DNA from: a virus
IMG/VR virus record: IMGVR_UViG_3300010885_018971
Span: 1 to 64,000 of that record
DNA: 64,000 nucleotides
Strand: one strand, 5' to 3'
Under the pieces are notes generated by a model. It ran no database searches. It saw only the letters and a program-made list of their open reading frames with translations, and was not told the DNA's origin. The stretch's first letter is position 1. Every line of letters starts with the position of its first letter. Below are positions 16,209-21,827 of the stretch, piece by piece. The translations under genes and the position numbers were made by a program.

Positions 16209-16237
16209 TTTACTTTTATTCAAAAAGGCTGTATAAT
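16209..16237 (+). promoter_or_regulatory. Early promoter upstream of first tRNA array
   Basis: TTTACT, 17 bp, TATAAT; ATG seven bases further on. It is the only visible strong promoter before the first array. Confidence 0.85.
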
Positions 16238-16244
16238 TTCTACT

Positions 16245-16358
16245 ATGAAATCGATATCCTGTTTAGCGTCAAGAAAACACCTACCACTCAATAGTGGCTG
16301 GTCGTATGCACGCCCACAGTTTGAGATTACAATGGATCTTGGGGGTTTTGGAAAGTAA
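16245..16358 (+). CDS. Possible 37-residue peptide
   Basis: Open frame starting at the predicted transcription start and ending in YARPQFEITMDLGGFGK, which reads like a folded-protein fragment rather than noise. There is no Shine-Dalgarno. It lies between the promoter and a strong terminator, so it could be a leader peptide or simply the first part of a non-coding leader. Confidence 0.3.
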   Translation: MKSISCLASRKHLPLNSGWSYARPQFEITMDLGGFGK

Positions 16359-16386
16359 AGTGTAACAGATAGTTTACTTCCCAAAG

Positions 16387-16417
16387 CCCTCTGAGATGAA
16401 AGTCCAGAGGGTTTTTT
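16387..16417 (+). terminator. Rho-independent terminator in tRNA leader
   Basis: CCCTCTG ... CAGAGGG stem followed by six T. It lies between the promoter at 16209 and the first tRNA, so the array must be reached by read-through or attenuation control. Confidence 0.85.
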
Positions 16418-16435
16418 GTTTTAGGGCATCGTCCC

Positions 16436-16457
16436 AAATTGTTCTTTAAAAATTTGC
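16436..16457 (+). promoter_or_regulatory. boxA-like antitermination site, copy 1
   Basis: TTGTTCTTTAAAAATTT closely follows the bacterial rrn boxA (TGCTCTTTAACAATTT) that binds NusB-S10. The same 22 bases recur perfectly at 17751 before the second array. A host-like device to keep polymerase going through untranslated RNA genes is the natural reading. Confidence 0.65.
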
Positions 16458-16469
16458 GTACCAAATTGT

Positions 16470-16545
16470 AGGGGATTCGCCAAGTCGGTAAGGCACTGGA
16501 TTTTGATTCCAGCATGCGGTGGTTCGAGCCCATCATCCCCTGCCA
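16470..16545 (+). tRNA. tRNA-Gln (TTG)
   Basis: Full cloverleaf with 7-bp acceptor AGGGGAT/ATCCCCT, anticodon TTG in GGATTTTGATTCC and encoded CCA. Confidence 0.93.
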
Positions 16546-16549
16546 AATT

Positions 16550-16625
16550 GCGTCCTTAGCTCAGCTGGTAGAGCAGTAGACTTTTAATCTATTGGTCGTG
16601 GGTTCGAATCCCGCAGGACGCACCA
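16550..16625 (+). tRNA. tRNA-Lys (TTT)
   Basis: Acceptor GCGTCCT/AGGACGC, canonical GGTTCGAATCC T-arm, anticodon TTT, encoded CCA. Confidence 0.95.
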
Positions 16626-16658
16626 TATAAAAATGTATTACACAGTATGTTTTTATAT

Positions 16659-16734
16659 GGTGATTGTAGCTCAATGGTAGAGTCCAGGATTGTGATTCCT
16701 GTTGTTGTGAGTTCGAATCTCATCAGTCACCCCA
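16659..16734 (+). tRNA. tRNA-His (GTG)
   Basis: Anticodon GTG. The extra 5' G opposite C73 that HisRS requires is encoded, followed by CCA. Confidence 0.95.
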
Positions 16735-16736
16735 AT

Positions 16737-16812
16737 GCCAAGGTAGCTCATCAGGTAGAGCACCAGACTGAAAATCTGGGTGTGGTTGGTTCGAGTCCAA
16801 CTCTTGGTACCA
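16737..16812 (+). tRNA. tRNA-Phe (GAA)
   Basis: Anticodon GAA in CAGACTGAAAATCTG, acceptor GCCAAGG paired with TCTTGGT, A73 and CCA encoded. Confidence 0.95.
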
Positions 16813-16817
16813 GTTAT

Positions 16818-16892
16818 AGCCAATTAGCTCAGTGGTAGAGCAATCGCTTGATAAGCGATAGGTCAGTGGATCGTAACCACTATTGGCTACCA
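16818..16892 (+). tRNA. tRNA-Ile (GAT), altered T-loop
   Basis: Anticodon GAT in CGCTTGATAAGCG, acceptor AGCCAAT/ATTGGCT, CCA encoded. The T-loop reads ATCGTAA instead of TTCGAAT: the T54-A58 pair is swapped to A54-T58. Confidence 0.9.
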
Positions 16893-16898
16893 AGTTAT

Positions 16899-16990
16899 GG
16901 AAAGTAATGCAGGTGCGTTGGTGCGCCGACCAGCCTTGAAAACTGGGTTCTCAGAAATGGGATGGGGTTCGACTCCTCTGCTTTCCGCCA
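16899..16990 (+). tRNA. tRNA-Ser (TGA)
   Basis: Class II tRNA with long variable arm, anticodon TGA, acceptor GGAAAGT/GCTTTCC, G73 typical of serine tRNAs and encoded CCA. Confidence 0.93.
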
Positions 16991-16995
16991 GTTAT

Positions 16996-17070
16996 ACCCT
17001 CTTAGTAAAATGAATATTACACATCGCTACGAACGATGAAGTGGTGGTTTGATTCCATCAGAGGGTACCA
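16996..17070 (+). tRNA. tRNA-Arg (ACG), unusual D- and T-loops
   Basis: Acceptor ACCCTCT/AGAGGGT, anticodon stem CATCG/CGATG with anticodon ACG, CCA encoded. The D-loop AATGAATA lacks GG and the T-loop is TTTGATT, so the usual G19-C56 contact would become A19-T56. Confidence 0.85.
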
Positions 17071-17075
17071 AGTTA

Positions 17076-17165
17076 GGAAGATGGGCAGGACGGTAATGCA
17101 GCAGATTGCTAATCTGTAGGGTGTAGTAATACGCTCACAGGGTTCGATTCCCTGATCTTCCACCA
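17076..17165 (+). tRNA. tRNA-Ser (GCT)
   Basis: Class II with long variable arm, anticodon GCT in CAGATTGCTAATCTG, acceptor GGAAGAT/ATCTTCC, CCA encoded. Confidence 0.93.
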
Positions 17166-17171
17166 GAGTTT

Positions 17172-17256
17172 GCGAGTATGGTGAAATAGGTAGACACAAG
17201 AGACTTAAAATCTCTCGACGCAAGTCGTGCTGGTTCGATTCCTGCTACTCGCACCA
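17172..17256 (+). tRNA. tRNA-Leu (TAA)
   Basis: Class II, anticodon TAA, acceptor GCGAGTA/TACTCGC, A73 and CCA encoded. Confidence 0.94.
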
Positions 17257-17257
17257 T

Positions 17258-17334
17258 GTCACTTTAGCTCAGTAGGATAGAGCAACAACCTTCTAAGTTG
17301 TGGGTCAGTGGTTCGAATCCACTAAGTGACGCCA
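17258..17334 (+). tRNA. tRNA-Arg (TCT)
   Basis: Anticodon TCT in ACAACCTTCTAAGTTGT, acceptor GTCACTT/AAGTGAC, G73, CCA encoded. Confidence 0.94.
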
Positions 17335-17340
17335 GATATT

Positions 17341-17415
17341 GGGCTGATAGCTTAATGGTAAAGCAGTCGACTCATAATCGATTGAGTCTAGGTTCAATTC
17401 CTAGTCAGCCCACCA
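17341..17415 (+). tRNA. tRNA with CAT anticodon, probably Ile2 (lysidine type)
   Basis: Acceptor GGGCTGA/TCAGCCC, CCA encoded. The anticodon arm TCGACTCATAATCGA resembles bacterial tRNA-Ile2, whose C34 is changed to lysidine to read ATA. Identity is inferred; an elongator Met is the alternative. Confidence 0.8.
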
Positions 17416-17420
17416 GATAT

Positions 17421-17495
17421 GCACGTGTGACTGAATGGTAAGGTAGCGGTTTGCAAGTCCGATGTTCACAGGTTCGATTCCTGTCACGTGCTCCA
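17421..17495 (+). tRNA. tRNA-Cys (GCA)
   Basis: Anticodon GCA, acceptor GCACGTG/CACGTGC, U73 typical of tRNA-Cys, CCA encoded. Confidence 0.94.
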
Positions 17496-17497
17496 GA

Positions 17498-17644
17498 TTA
17501 TTTTTTATTGTAAAGTTCGAAAAGAGTTTTTACTTTTTCTTCTAACACAGAAAGACGATTGTCAGCTTTTGCAAGTACAATCACCAATGTGATGAATCCA
17601 AGAAAGACTGGCCACAACTTCATGATGTTATCGATTAGATCCAT
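17498..17644 (-). CDS. Small single-pass membrane protein (holin-like candidate)
   Basis: 48 residues on the minus strand between the two tRNA arrays. Sequence: short N-terminus, a membrane helix (LWPVFLGFITLVIVLAKA) and a charged helical tail (DNRLSVLEEKVKTLFELY). A strong GGAGG lies seven bases before the ATG and a perfect T4 late element is upstream on the same strand. Size and topology fit a one-pass holin, antiholin or other small lysis/membrane peptide; not assigned to a family. Confidence 0.7.
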   Translation of the reverse strand: MDLIDNIMKLWPVFLGFITLVIVLAKADNRLSVLEEKVKTLFELYNKK

Positions 17645-17662
17645 GGTTCCTCCATTTTGCTC

Positions 17663-17670
17663 TATTTATA
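17663..17670 (-). promoter_or_regulatory. Late promoter TATAAATA
   Basis: Exact match to the T4 late consensus on the minus strand, 18 bases before the small membrane protein start, leaving a short leader that contains its GGAGG. Confidence 0.7.
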
Positions 17671-17705
17671 ATACCACTTTGCAAAAAGGGTCATTAAAAT
17701 ATCGC

Positions 17706-17734
17706 TTGCCTTTTATTGATAGTTGAGGTATAAT
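17706..17734 (+). promoter_or_regulatory. Early promoter of second tRNA array
   Basis: TTGCCT, 17 bp, TATAAT, with the usual ATCGC before the -35. Here no ATG follows; the boxA-like site begins 16 bases after the -10. Confidence 0.85.
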
Positions 17735-17750
17735 AACTGTAAGTTAGTTG

Positions 17751-17772
17751 AAATTGTTCTTTAAAAATTTGC
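17751..17772 (+). promoter_or_regulatory. boxA-like antitermination site, copy 2
   Basis: Perfect 22-bp repeat of the site at 16436, here abutting the first base of tRNA-Glu and close to the transcription start, as in rrn leaders. Confidence 0.7.
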
Positions 17773-17846
17773 TCGGTTCGTCTATCGGCTAGGACACTGC
17801 CCTTTCACGGCAGGAAGGAGGGGTTCGATTCCCCCACCGAGTACCA
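17771..17846 (+). tRNA. tRNA-Glu (TTC)
   Basis: Anticodon TTC, acceptor GCTCGGT with ACCGAGT, CCA encoded. Overlaps the end of the boxA repeat by two bases. Confidence 0.94.
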
Positions 17847-18059
17847 GATTTAATTGCATTGGGTTGCCAACCCCAGTAGGCAATGTGATTGTGAATGTTA
17901 TGCGACGGCATGGCCACGATTGTATTGCACGAAACCTTGAGATCGTATCAGGAGGACGCTGGACAAAGTTGGATCGTAATGTGGTAACAACCAATCGTCA
18001 GACGATGACGTGGTAAACCCTGAGTGGGTGTTGTCTATCATCCCAGTGTAATTAAATGT
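17847..18059 (+). other. Gene-free spacer RNA in tRNA array
   Basis: 213 bases between tRNA-Glu and a structured element. No supported ORF and no cloverleaf found. It contains small hairpins, such as GGGTTGCCAACCC near 17864 and ATCGTCAGACGAT at 17994. Whether it is stable RNA or only processed spacer is unknown. Confidence 0.4.
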
Positions 18060-18184
18060 GGTATTAGTTTTGCTGATGTAAGCCATGGGTAATCGTAACA
18101 CCTGAGTAACTCTGTCAATAAACGGTAGTGTGGCCACCAATTCCGTTGAGGCTTAGCAAATAGTGCGTCAGCAAAACTAATATC
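18060..18184 (+). ncRNA. Long-stem structured RNA candidate
   Basis: A 19-base left arm (GGTATTAGTTTTGCTGATG) pairs with 18166-18184 apart from G-U pairs, and a second stem TAAGCC/GGCTTA continues it after a ten-base bulge. The interior holds ACGG/CCGT. It ends two bases before tRNA-Tyr. T4 also carries stable non-tRNA species in its tRNA cluster, so a small stable RNA is plausible; function unknown. Confidence 0.5.
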
Positions 18185-18186
18185 AT

Positions 18187-18271
18187 GGAGACACGGCAAA
18201 GTTGGAGAGTTGCGGCAGACTGTAAATCTGTTCTTTCGGGTGAGTAAGTTCGAATCTTACTGTCTCCACCA
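18187..18271 (+). tRNA. tRNA-Tyr (GTA)
   Basis: Class II variable arm, anticodon GTA in CAGACTGTAAATCTG, acceptor GGAGACA/TGTCTCC, CCA encoded. Confidence 0.94.
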
Positions 18272-18341
18272 AAACAAATGATCGTAACAGATCCAATGTT
18301 TGTTAGTTTCAATGGGTGTTATAGAAACTATCTGGAATTTA

Positions 18342-18416
18342 GGTCTCAAAGTGTTCATGGACGCACACAACACTGTCACTGTTGAAGAAGGGGATCGTTA
18401 CCCCTTGAGACCGCCA
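18342..18416 (+). tRNA. tRNA-Asp (GTC), altered T-loop
   Basis: Acceptor GGTCTCA/TGAGACC, D-arm with GG, anticodon stem CAACA/TGTTG and anticodon GTC, T-stem AGGGG/CCCCT, G73 as required by AspRS, CCA encoded. The T-loop is ATCGTTA, with the same T54-A58 to A54-T58 swap as tRNA-Ile. It may be missed by search tools. Confidence 0.82.
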
Positions 18417-18421
18417 GTTAT

Positions 18422-18496
18422 CGCAGAGTAGAGAAGTAGTATCTCATCAGGTTCATACCCTGAAGGTCGGTGGTGCGATTCCATCCTCTGCAACCA
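18422..18496 (+). tRNA. Initiator tRNA-fMet (CAT)
   Basis: Acceptor CGCAGAG with CTCTGCA leaves the C1-A72 mismatch of bacterial initiators, and the D-stem has A11-T24, another initiator feature. Anticodon CAT, CCA encoded. Only two of the three G-C pairs at 29-31/39-41 are present. Confidence 0.85.
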
Positions 18497-18754
18497 AAAC
18501 ACGTGGCTTTGTTCGCCACTACTGTGACCCGCAGGATAGAAGTGCCGTGACTGGCAAGGGTGGTTCTGAAAGAAAACGTAGCCATGCGAGTGGAGCGAAG
18601 TCCTTTCACTGATGTAAAAGTCAGCAGTCTTACCGAACTGGCGTTGGCAATACGATAGTCCTATGTGTGGCAAGTTGGTGGAAGGTACGTGTGATGGGTG
18701 CGATAGCGTCGTATCTTGATGTGCTATAATTACAACGACATATAGGAAGCACCT
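18497..18754 (+). other. Gene-free segment, possible structured RNA and internal promoter
   Basis: 258 bases between fMet and Leu tRNAs. No supported ORF or cloverleaf. It contains GTGGC/GCCAC and AGTG/CACT hairpins and, at 18722-18730, TGCTATAAT, an extended -10 box that could restart transcription before the last tRNAs. Function otherwise unknown. Confidence 0.4.
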
Positions 18755-18837
18755 GCCCCGATGGTGGAATTGGTAGACACGCTGGTCTTAGAAGCCAGTA
18801 CTTCGGTGTGCGAGTTCGAGTCTCGCTTGGGGCACCA
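18755..18837 (+). tRNA. tRNA-Leu (TAG)
   Basis: Class II, anticodon TAG, acceptor GCCCCGA paired with TTGGGGC, A73, CCA encoded. Confidence 0.94.
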
Positions 18838-18845
18838 AGAATTTT

Positions 18846-18920
18846 GCCTTGTTAGCTCAGTGGTAGAGCGTCTCGTTTACACCGAGAGGGTCGGCAGTTC
18901 GAAACTGTCACAAGGTACCA
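18846..18920 (+). tRNA. tRNA-Val (TAC)
   Basis: Anticodon TAC, acceptor GCCTTGT/ACAAGGT, A73, CCA encoded. Confidence 0.95.
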
Positions 18921-18922
18921 AT

Positions 18923-18997
18923 GGTGATGTAGCACAGTGGTAGTGCAATTGCTTCATACGCAATTGGTCGTTGGTTCAAATCCAACCATCACCACCA
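18923..18997 (+). tRNA. tRNA-Met (CAT), elongator
   Basis: Acceptor GGTGATG/CATCACC fully paired, so not an initiator; anticodon CAT in ATTGCTTCATACGCAAT, CCA encoded. Elongator Met is the best assignment given a separate Ile2-like tRNA at 17341. Confidence 0.85.
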
Positions 18998-19013
18998 TTA
19001 TAAGTAGAATTAT

Positions 19014-19090
<77 letters not shown>

Positions 19091-19095
19091 AGTTT

Positions 19096-19170
19096 GCCGA
19101 ATTAGCACAGTGGTAGTGCAATCGCCTTGTAAGCGATAGGTCGTCAGTTCGAATCCGACATTCGGCACCA
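19096..19170 (+). tRNA. tRNA-Thr (TGT)
   Basis: Anticodon TGT in ATCGCCTTGTAAGCGAT, acceptor GCCGAAT/ATTCGGC, CCA encoded. Confidence 0.95.
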
Positions 19171-19176
19171 AGTTAT

Positions 19177-19251
19177 TCCAGAGTAGCACAGCGGTAGTGC
19201 AGTTGACTGTTAATCAATTGGTCGTAGGTTCGATCCCTGCCTCTGGAGCCA
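19177..19251 (+). tRNA. tRNA-Asn (GTT)
   Basis: Anticodon GTT, acceptor TCCAGAG/CTCTGGA, G73 typical of tRNA-Asn, CCA encoded. Confidence 0.95.
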
Positions 19252-19256
19252 ATATT

Positions 19257-19330
19257 GGGGGATTAGTATAATGGGATTACGGCAGCTTTGCAAGCTGTTT
19301 ATGAGAGTTCGATTCTCTCATCCTCCACCA
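19257..19330 (+). tRNA. tRNA-Ala (TGC)
   Basis: Anticodon TGC; acceptor GGGGGAT/ATCCTCC carries the G3-U70 pair that identifies alanine tRNAs; CCA encoded. Confidence 0.95.
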
Positions 19331-19364
19331 GTTTTTGTTAGATAAGTAAATAAAGGAAAATAGT

Positions 19365-19550
19365 ATGACTAATCATGAAACATTAAAGGCGCAGTTCGAA
19401 GTGTATTTGGCAGAGAACGAGAAATTTACAACCAAAGGTGTGAAGGCATCTGCGGCACGTGCACGTAAAGCATTGCAGGAAATTAGCAAAGCAATTCGTG
19501 AGCGTCGCAAAGAAATCACAGCTGAGAAAGAGGCATTGGCAGCAAAATGA
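19365..19550 (+). CDS. Histone H1-like small basic phage protein
   Basis: 61 residues, Lys/Arg/Ala-rich (TTKGVKASAARARKALQEISKAIRERRKEI). The VKAxAxRARKAL pattern matches small phage proteins often labelled histone H1-like; DNA binding is possible but unproved. AAGGAAAA precedes the start. It lies within the tRNA region between Ala and Trp tRNAs. Confidence 0.7.
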   Translation: MTNHETLKAQFEVYLAENEKFTTKGVKASAARARKALQEISKAIRERRKEITAEKEALAAK

Positions 19551-19756
19551 ACGGTAAAGGTAGCAAGGCAAGACCATTCAGTGTAACTCAACAAGAATAT
19601 GAATCTCGTTGGGATGCAATCTTTGGACGGGACATAAAAGAAGATAACACAGGCACTAGTAAGAATGAGTTTCAGGATGTATTGTCAACAGAAGATTGTA
19701 TGACAATGGAAATGCCAGGAACAATTGGTGGTGCTAAAATTGTTTTTAAAGAGTAA
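19547..19756 (+). CDS. Small conserved phage protein
   Basis: 69 residues starting MNGKGSKARPFSVTQQEYESRWDAIFG, a start seen in other phage small proteins. ATGA overlap with the previous gene. Function unknown. Confidence 0.7.
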   Translation: MNGKGSKARPFSVTQQEYESRWDAIFGRDIKEDNTGTSKNEFQDVLSTEDCMTMEMPGTIGGAKIVFKE

Positions 19757-19759
19757 AGT

Positions 19760-19833
19760 ATCTCGCTGGTGTAATGGCAGCACGTGGGTCTCCAAAACCC
19801 TTGGTCGGAGTTCGAGTCTCTGGCGGGATGCCA
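19760..19833 (+). tRNA. tRNA-Trp (CCA)
   Basis: Anticodon CCA in GGGTCTCCAAAACCC, acceptor ATCTCGC/GCGGGAT, G73 typical of tRNA-Trp, 3' CCA encoded. Confidence 0.94.
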
Positions 19834-19836
19834 ATT

Positions 19837-19910
19837 GCGGGTATGATGTAAAGGTAACCTGAATCCTTGCCAAGGATTACATCCGAGTTCGATTCTCGGT
19901 ACCCGCTCCA
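19837..19910 (+). tRNA. tRNA-Gly (GCC)
   Basis: Anticodon GCC in AATCCTTGCCAAGGATT, acceptor GCGGGTA/TACCCGC, U73 as in bacterial glycine tRNAs, CCA encoded. Confidence 0.95.
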
Positions 19911-19918
19911 GGAATTTT

Positions 19919-20599
19919 ATGAAATCACTAATTATAATTTTATTTCTATTGGCGATTGGTGTGCATGCTAAACCAGTTGAGTCATATGTTTTATATGATG
20001 CTGATAATCATTCTGTGGTTACTGGTACAAACATACACGAGATAAAACCTGTGGCCAGTTTAACAAAGATAATGACCGCAATGGTCGCTATTGATAGTGG
20101 CAACTACAACAGAGAATTACTTGAACGATTACTCATTCGTTCAGACAATACAGCAGCAGATCTGCTCGCAACACAATATCCAAACGGCAAACTAAATTTT
20201 ATTCGTGCAATGAATAATAAAGCACTGCAACTTGGATTACAAGAAACCAGTTTCCATGACCCAAGTGGGCTAAGCATATTCAATCGAAGCACTGCCAGAG
20301 AATACGTTGAGGTTGTGATTGCGGCAAATACGTATCCACTCATTAGAGAGATATCATCCACTCCCGAAAAGAAAATCAGTAGTAATAAAAAGTTTCAGAT
20401 ATTACATAATACGAATACATTATTAAAAGAGTATGACGAAATTGTATTAAGTAAAACTGGATTCACCAGCCATGCTGGTAGATGTTTAGCACTCTCAGTA
20501 GAGAATCAAAGTAAGAAACATATCATTGTTATACTTGGTGAACCAACTCCACAAAAGAGAAGCGAGATCGCTAGAAATTTAATTAAAATGACACAGTAA
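19919..20599 (+). CDS. Secreted D-Ala-D-Ala peptidase (peptidase S11 family)
   Basis: 226 residues with a signal peptide (MKSLIIILFLLAIGVHA). The three penicillin-binding motifs are complete: S47-LT-K50, S75-D-N77 and K179-T-G181, plus the family block FHDPSGLS. Such enzymes trim or cleave peptidoglycan stem peptides in the periplasm. It lacks the C-terminal domain of larger carboxypeptidases, so a short PBP7-like enzyme. It starts nine bases after a tRNA, with AGGA upstream. Likely host-derived; role may be wall remodelling or aid to lysis. Confidence 0.88.
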   Translation: MKSLIIILFLLAIGVHAKPVESYVLYDADNHSVVTGTNIHEIKPVASLTKIMTAMVAIDSGNYNRELLERLLIRSDNTAADLLATQYPNGKLNFIRAMNNKALQLGLQETSFHDPSGLSIFNRSTAREYVEVVIAANTYPLIREISSTPEKKISSNKKFQILHNTNTLLKEYDEIVLSKTGFTSHAGRCLALSVENQSKKHIIVILGEPTPQKRSEIARNLIKMTQ

Positions 20600-20610
20600 G
20601 GGGTATTATC

Positions 20611-21093
20611 ATGCGTAGAATCGACATCGATGAAGTAAAAGCATTCATCGAAGCGCAAAGTCCAACTACTAAAATTTACATTGGTGGTGACTCTGAACGA
20701 TTAATCATAGGAAACGAATGGTACGCAGATTATACTTTGGCAGTTGTTGTTCACATCAATGGTAACAGTGGCTGTAAAATTTTTGGTGAGTCAGTTAGAG
20801 AAAGAGATTACGATCAGAAGAAGAGCAGACCACGTATGCGTCTAATGAATGAGGTATACAAGATTGCAGAATTGTATTTGAAGTTACAAGATGTTTTGGA
20901 AGATAGAGAAGTAGAAGTGCACTTGGATATCAACCCAAACGAAATGTATGGTTCTTCATGCGTGATCAATGAAGCAGTGGGCTATATAAAAGGTATGTGT
21001 AATGTGGTACCATTTGTTAAACCAAATGCTTTTGCGGCATCATATTGCGCAGACAGAATGAAAGATATTCTTTCACATAAGATAGCAGCTTAA
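20611..21093 (+). CDS. RNase H-fold protein (DUF458/YkuK-like)
   Basis: 160 residues. IYIGGDSER near the start and VHLDINPNEMYGSSCVINEAVGYIKGM resemble the DUF458 family, whose RNase H-like fold carries conserved Asp residues in these blocks. Nuclease activity is inferred only. Ends directly before tRNA-Gly(TCC). Confidence 0.65.
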   Translation: MRRIDIDEVKAFIEAQSPTTKIYIGGDSERLIIGNEWYADYTLAVVVHINGNSGCKIFGESVRERDYDQKKSRPRMRLMNEVYKIAELYLKLQDVLEDREVEVHLDINPNEMYGSSCVINEAVGYIKGMCNVVPFVKPNAFAASYCADRMKDILSHKIAA

Positions 21094-21094
21094 T

Positions 21095-21168
21095 GCGGGA
21101 TTCGTAAAATGGTATTACCTTAGCCTTCCAAGCTAAAGTCGGGAGTTCGATTCTCCCATCCCGCTCCA
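21095..21168 (+). tRNA. tRNA-Gly (TCC)
   Basis: Anticodon TCC in TTAGCCTTCCAAGCTAA, acceptor GCGGGAT/ATCCCGC, U73, CCA encoded. Last tRNA of the window. Confidence 0.95.
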
Positions 21169-21181
21169 ACCAAGGATTATT

Positions 21182-21394
21182 ATGACAGATGAAGTTGAAC
21201 AACTAAAGCCCATGACCTTCTCAGAGAAGTGGCATGCGGAGAAGCTACTAAAGAAATCCAAAAAGAAAGCCAAGAAAGCACTGATTGAGAAAGGCTATGA
21301 TCCAACATCAGCCTCATCAATGGTCAAGAAGGCACTCAAGAAAATTGTCAACGACAATAGACCTGTGAAGAAAGCAGCTGGACGTGGCGGATAA
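21182..21394 (+). CDS. Small basic hypothetical protein
   Basis: 70 residues, very Lys-rich (LLKKSKKKAKKALIEKGYDP), preceded by AAGGA. May bind nucleic acid; no family recognised. Confidence 0.6.
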   Translation: MTDEVEQLKPMTFSEKWHAEKLLKKSKKKAKKALIEKGYDPTSASSMVKKALKKIVNDNRPVKKAAGRGG

Positions 21395-21827
21395 AAGATA
21401 TTTCCTTTTGACGACTGAGTGGAAGCATGGGTTCAAGCATCATAATGCAATTGCTGATCATGGCTTGAAGTCAATGGTTAATTTCAGTCGATCAATAGAC
21501 TATATAAAAGATGTCACGTATAAAGAAATTAGTCCCGAGAAGTACGAACAACTGATGTATGGAGATGACGATGGACGAGATAACCAAAGAGAAACACAGC
21601 AAGAGAATCCACCAAAAAGAAGTCGTGCAAAAGCGAAAAGCAAAGATAGCAAAAGCATACGGAATCCCAGTGGAAAATCCACACGAACTACTGGATCACA
21701 GCCCAGTAAGTTGCTCAAGTCCACTGTGCGTAATGTGTCGAAATCCAAGAAAGACATTCAAAGAACTGACGATACAGGAGCAAAGAAATTATCAAAACCT
21801 AGACGAACCAAGGGATCGTCACAGTAA
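21384..21827 (+). CDS. Hypothetical protein with basic tail overlapping the next gene
   Basis: 147 residues from GTG, overlapping the previous gene by 11 bases. The first 60 residues look like a folded domain (RYFLLTTEWKHGFKHHNAIADHG). From about residue 62 the chain becomes a Lys/Ser-rich tail encoded in the same DNA as the 21559 gene in another frame. The tail may be a by-product of that overlap. Confidence 0.5.
   Translation: MADKRYFLLTTEWKHGFKHHNAIADHGLKSMVNFSRSIDYIKDVTYKEISPEKYEQLMYGDDDGRDNQRETQQENPPKRSRAKAKSKDSKSIRNPSGKSTRTTGSQPSKLLKSTVRNVSKSKKDIQRTDDTGAKKLSKPRRTKGSSQ

Noticed and set aside
16647-16838. Plus-strand 63-codon ORF across tRNA-His and tRNA-Phe
   Set aside because: It is a translation of tRNA sequence.
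18342-18416. Possible pseudogene status for tRNA-Asp because of its odd T-loop
   Set aside because: All stems, the G73 discriminator and CCA are intact and the loop change is shared with tRNA-Ile.
16327-18673. Several minus-strand ORFs of 60-90 codons in the tRNA region
   Set aside because: They are antisense to tRNAs and repeat the same T-arm-derived peptides; none has a ribosome site. Only 17498-17644 is kept.
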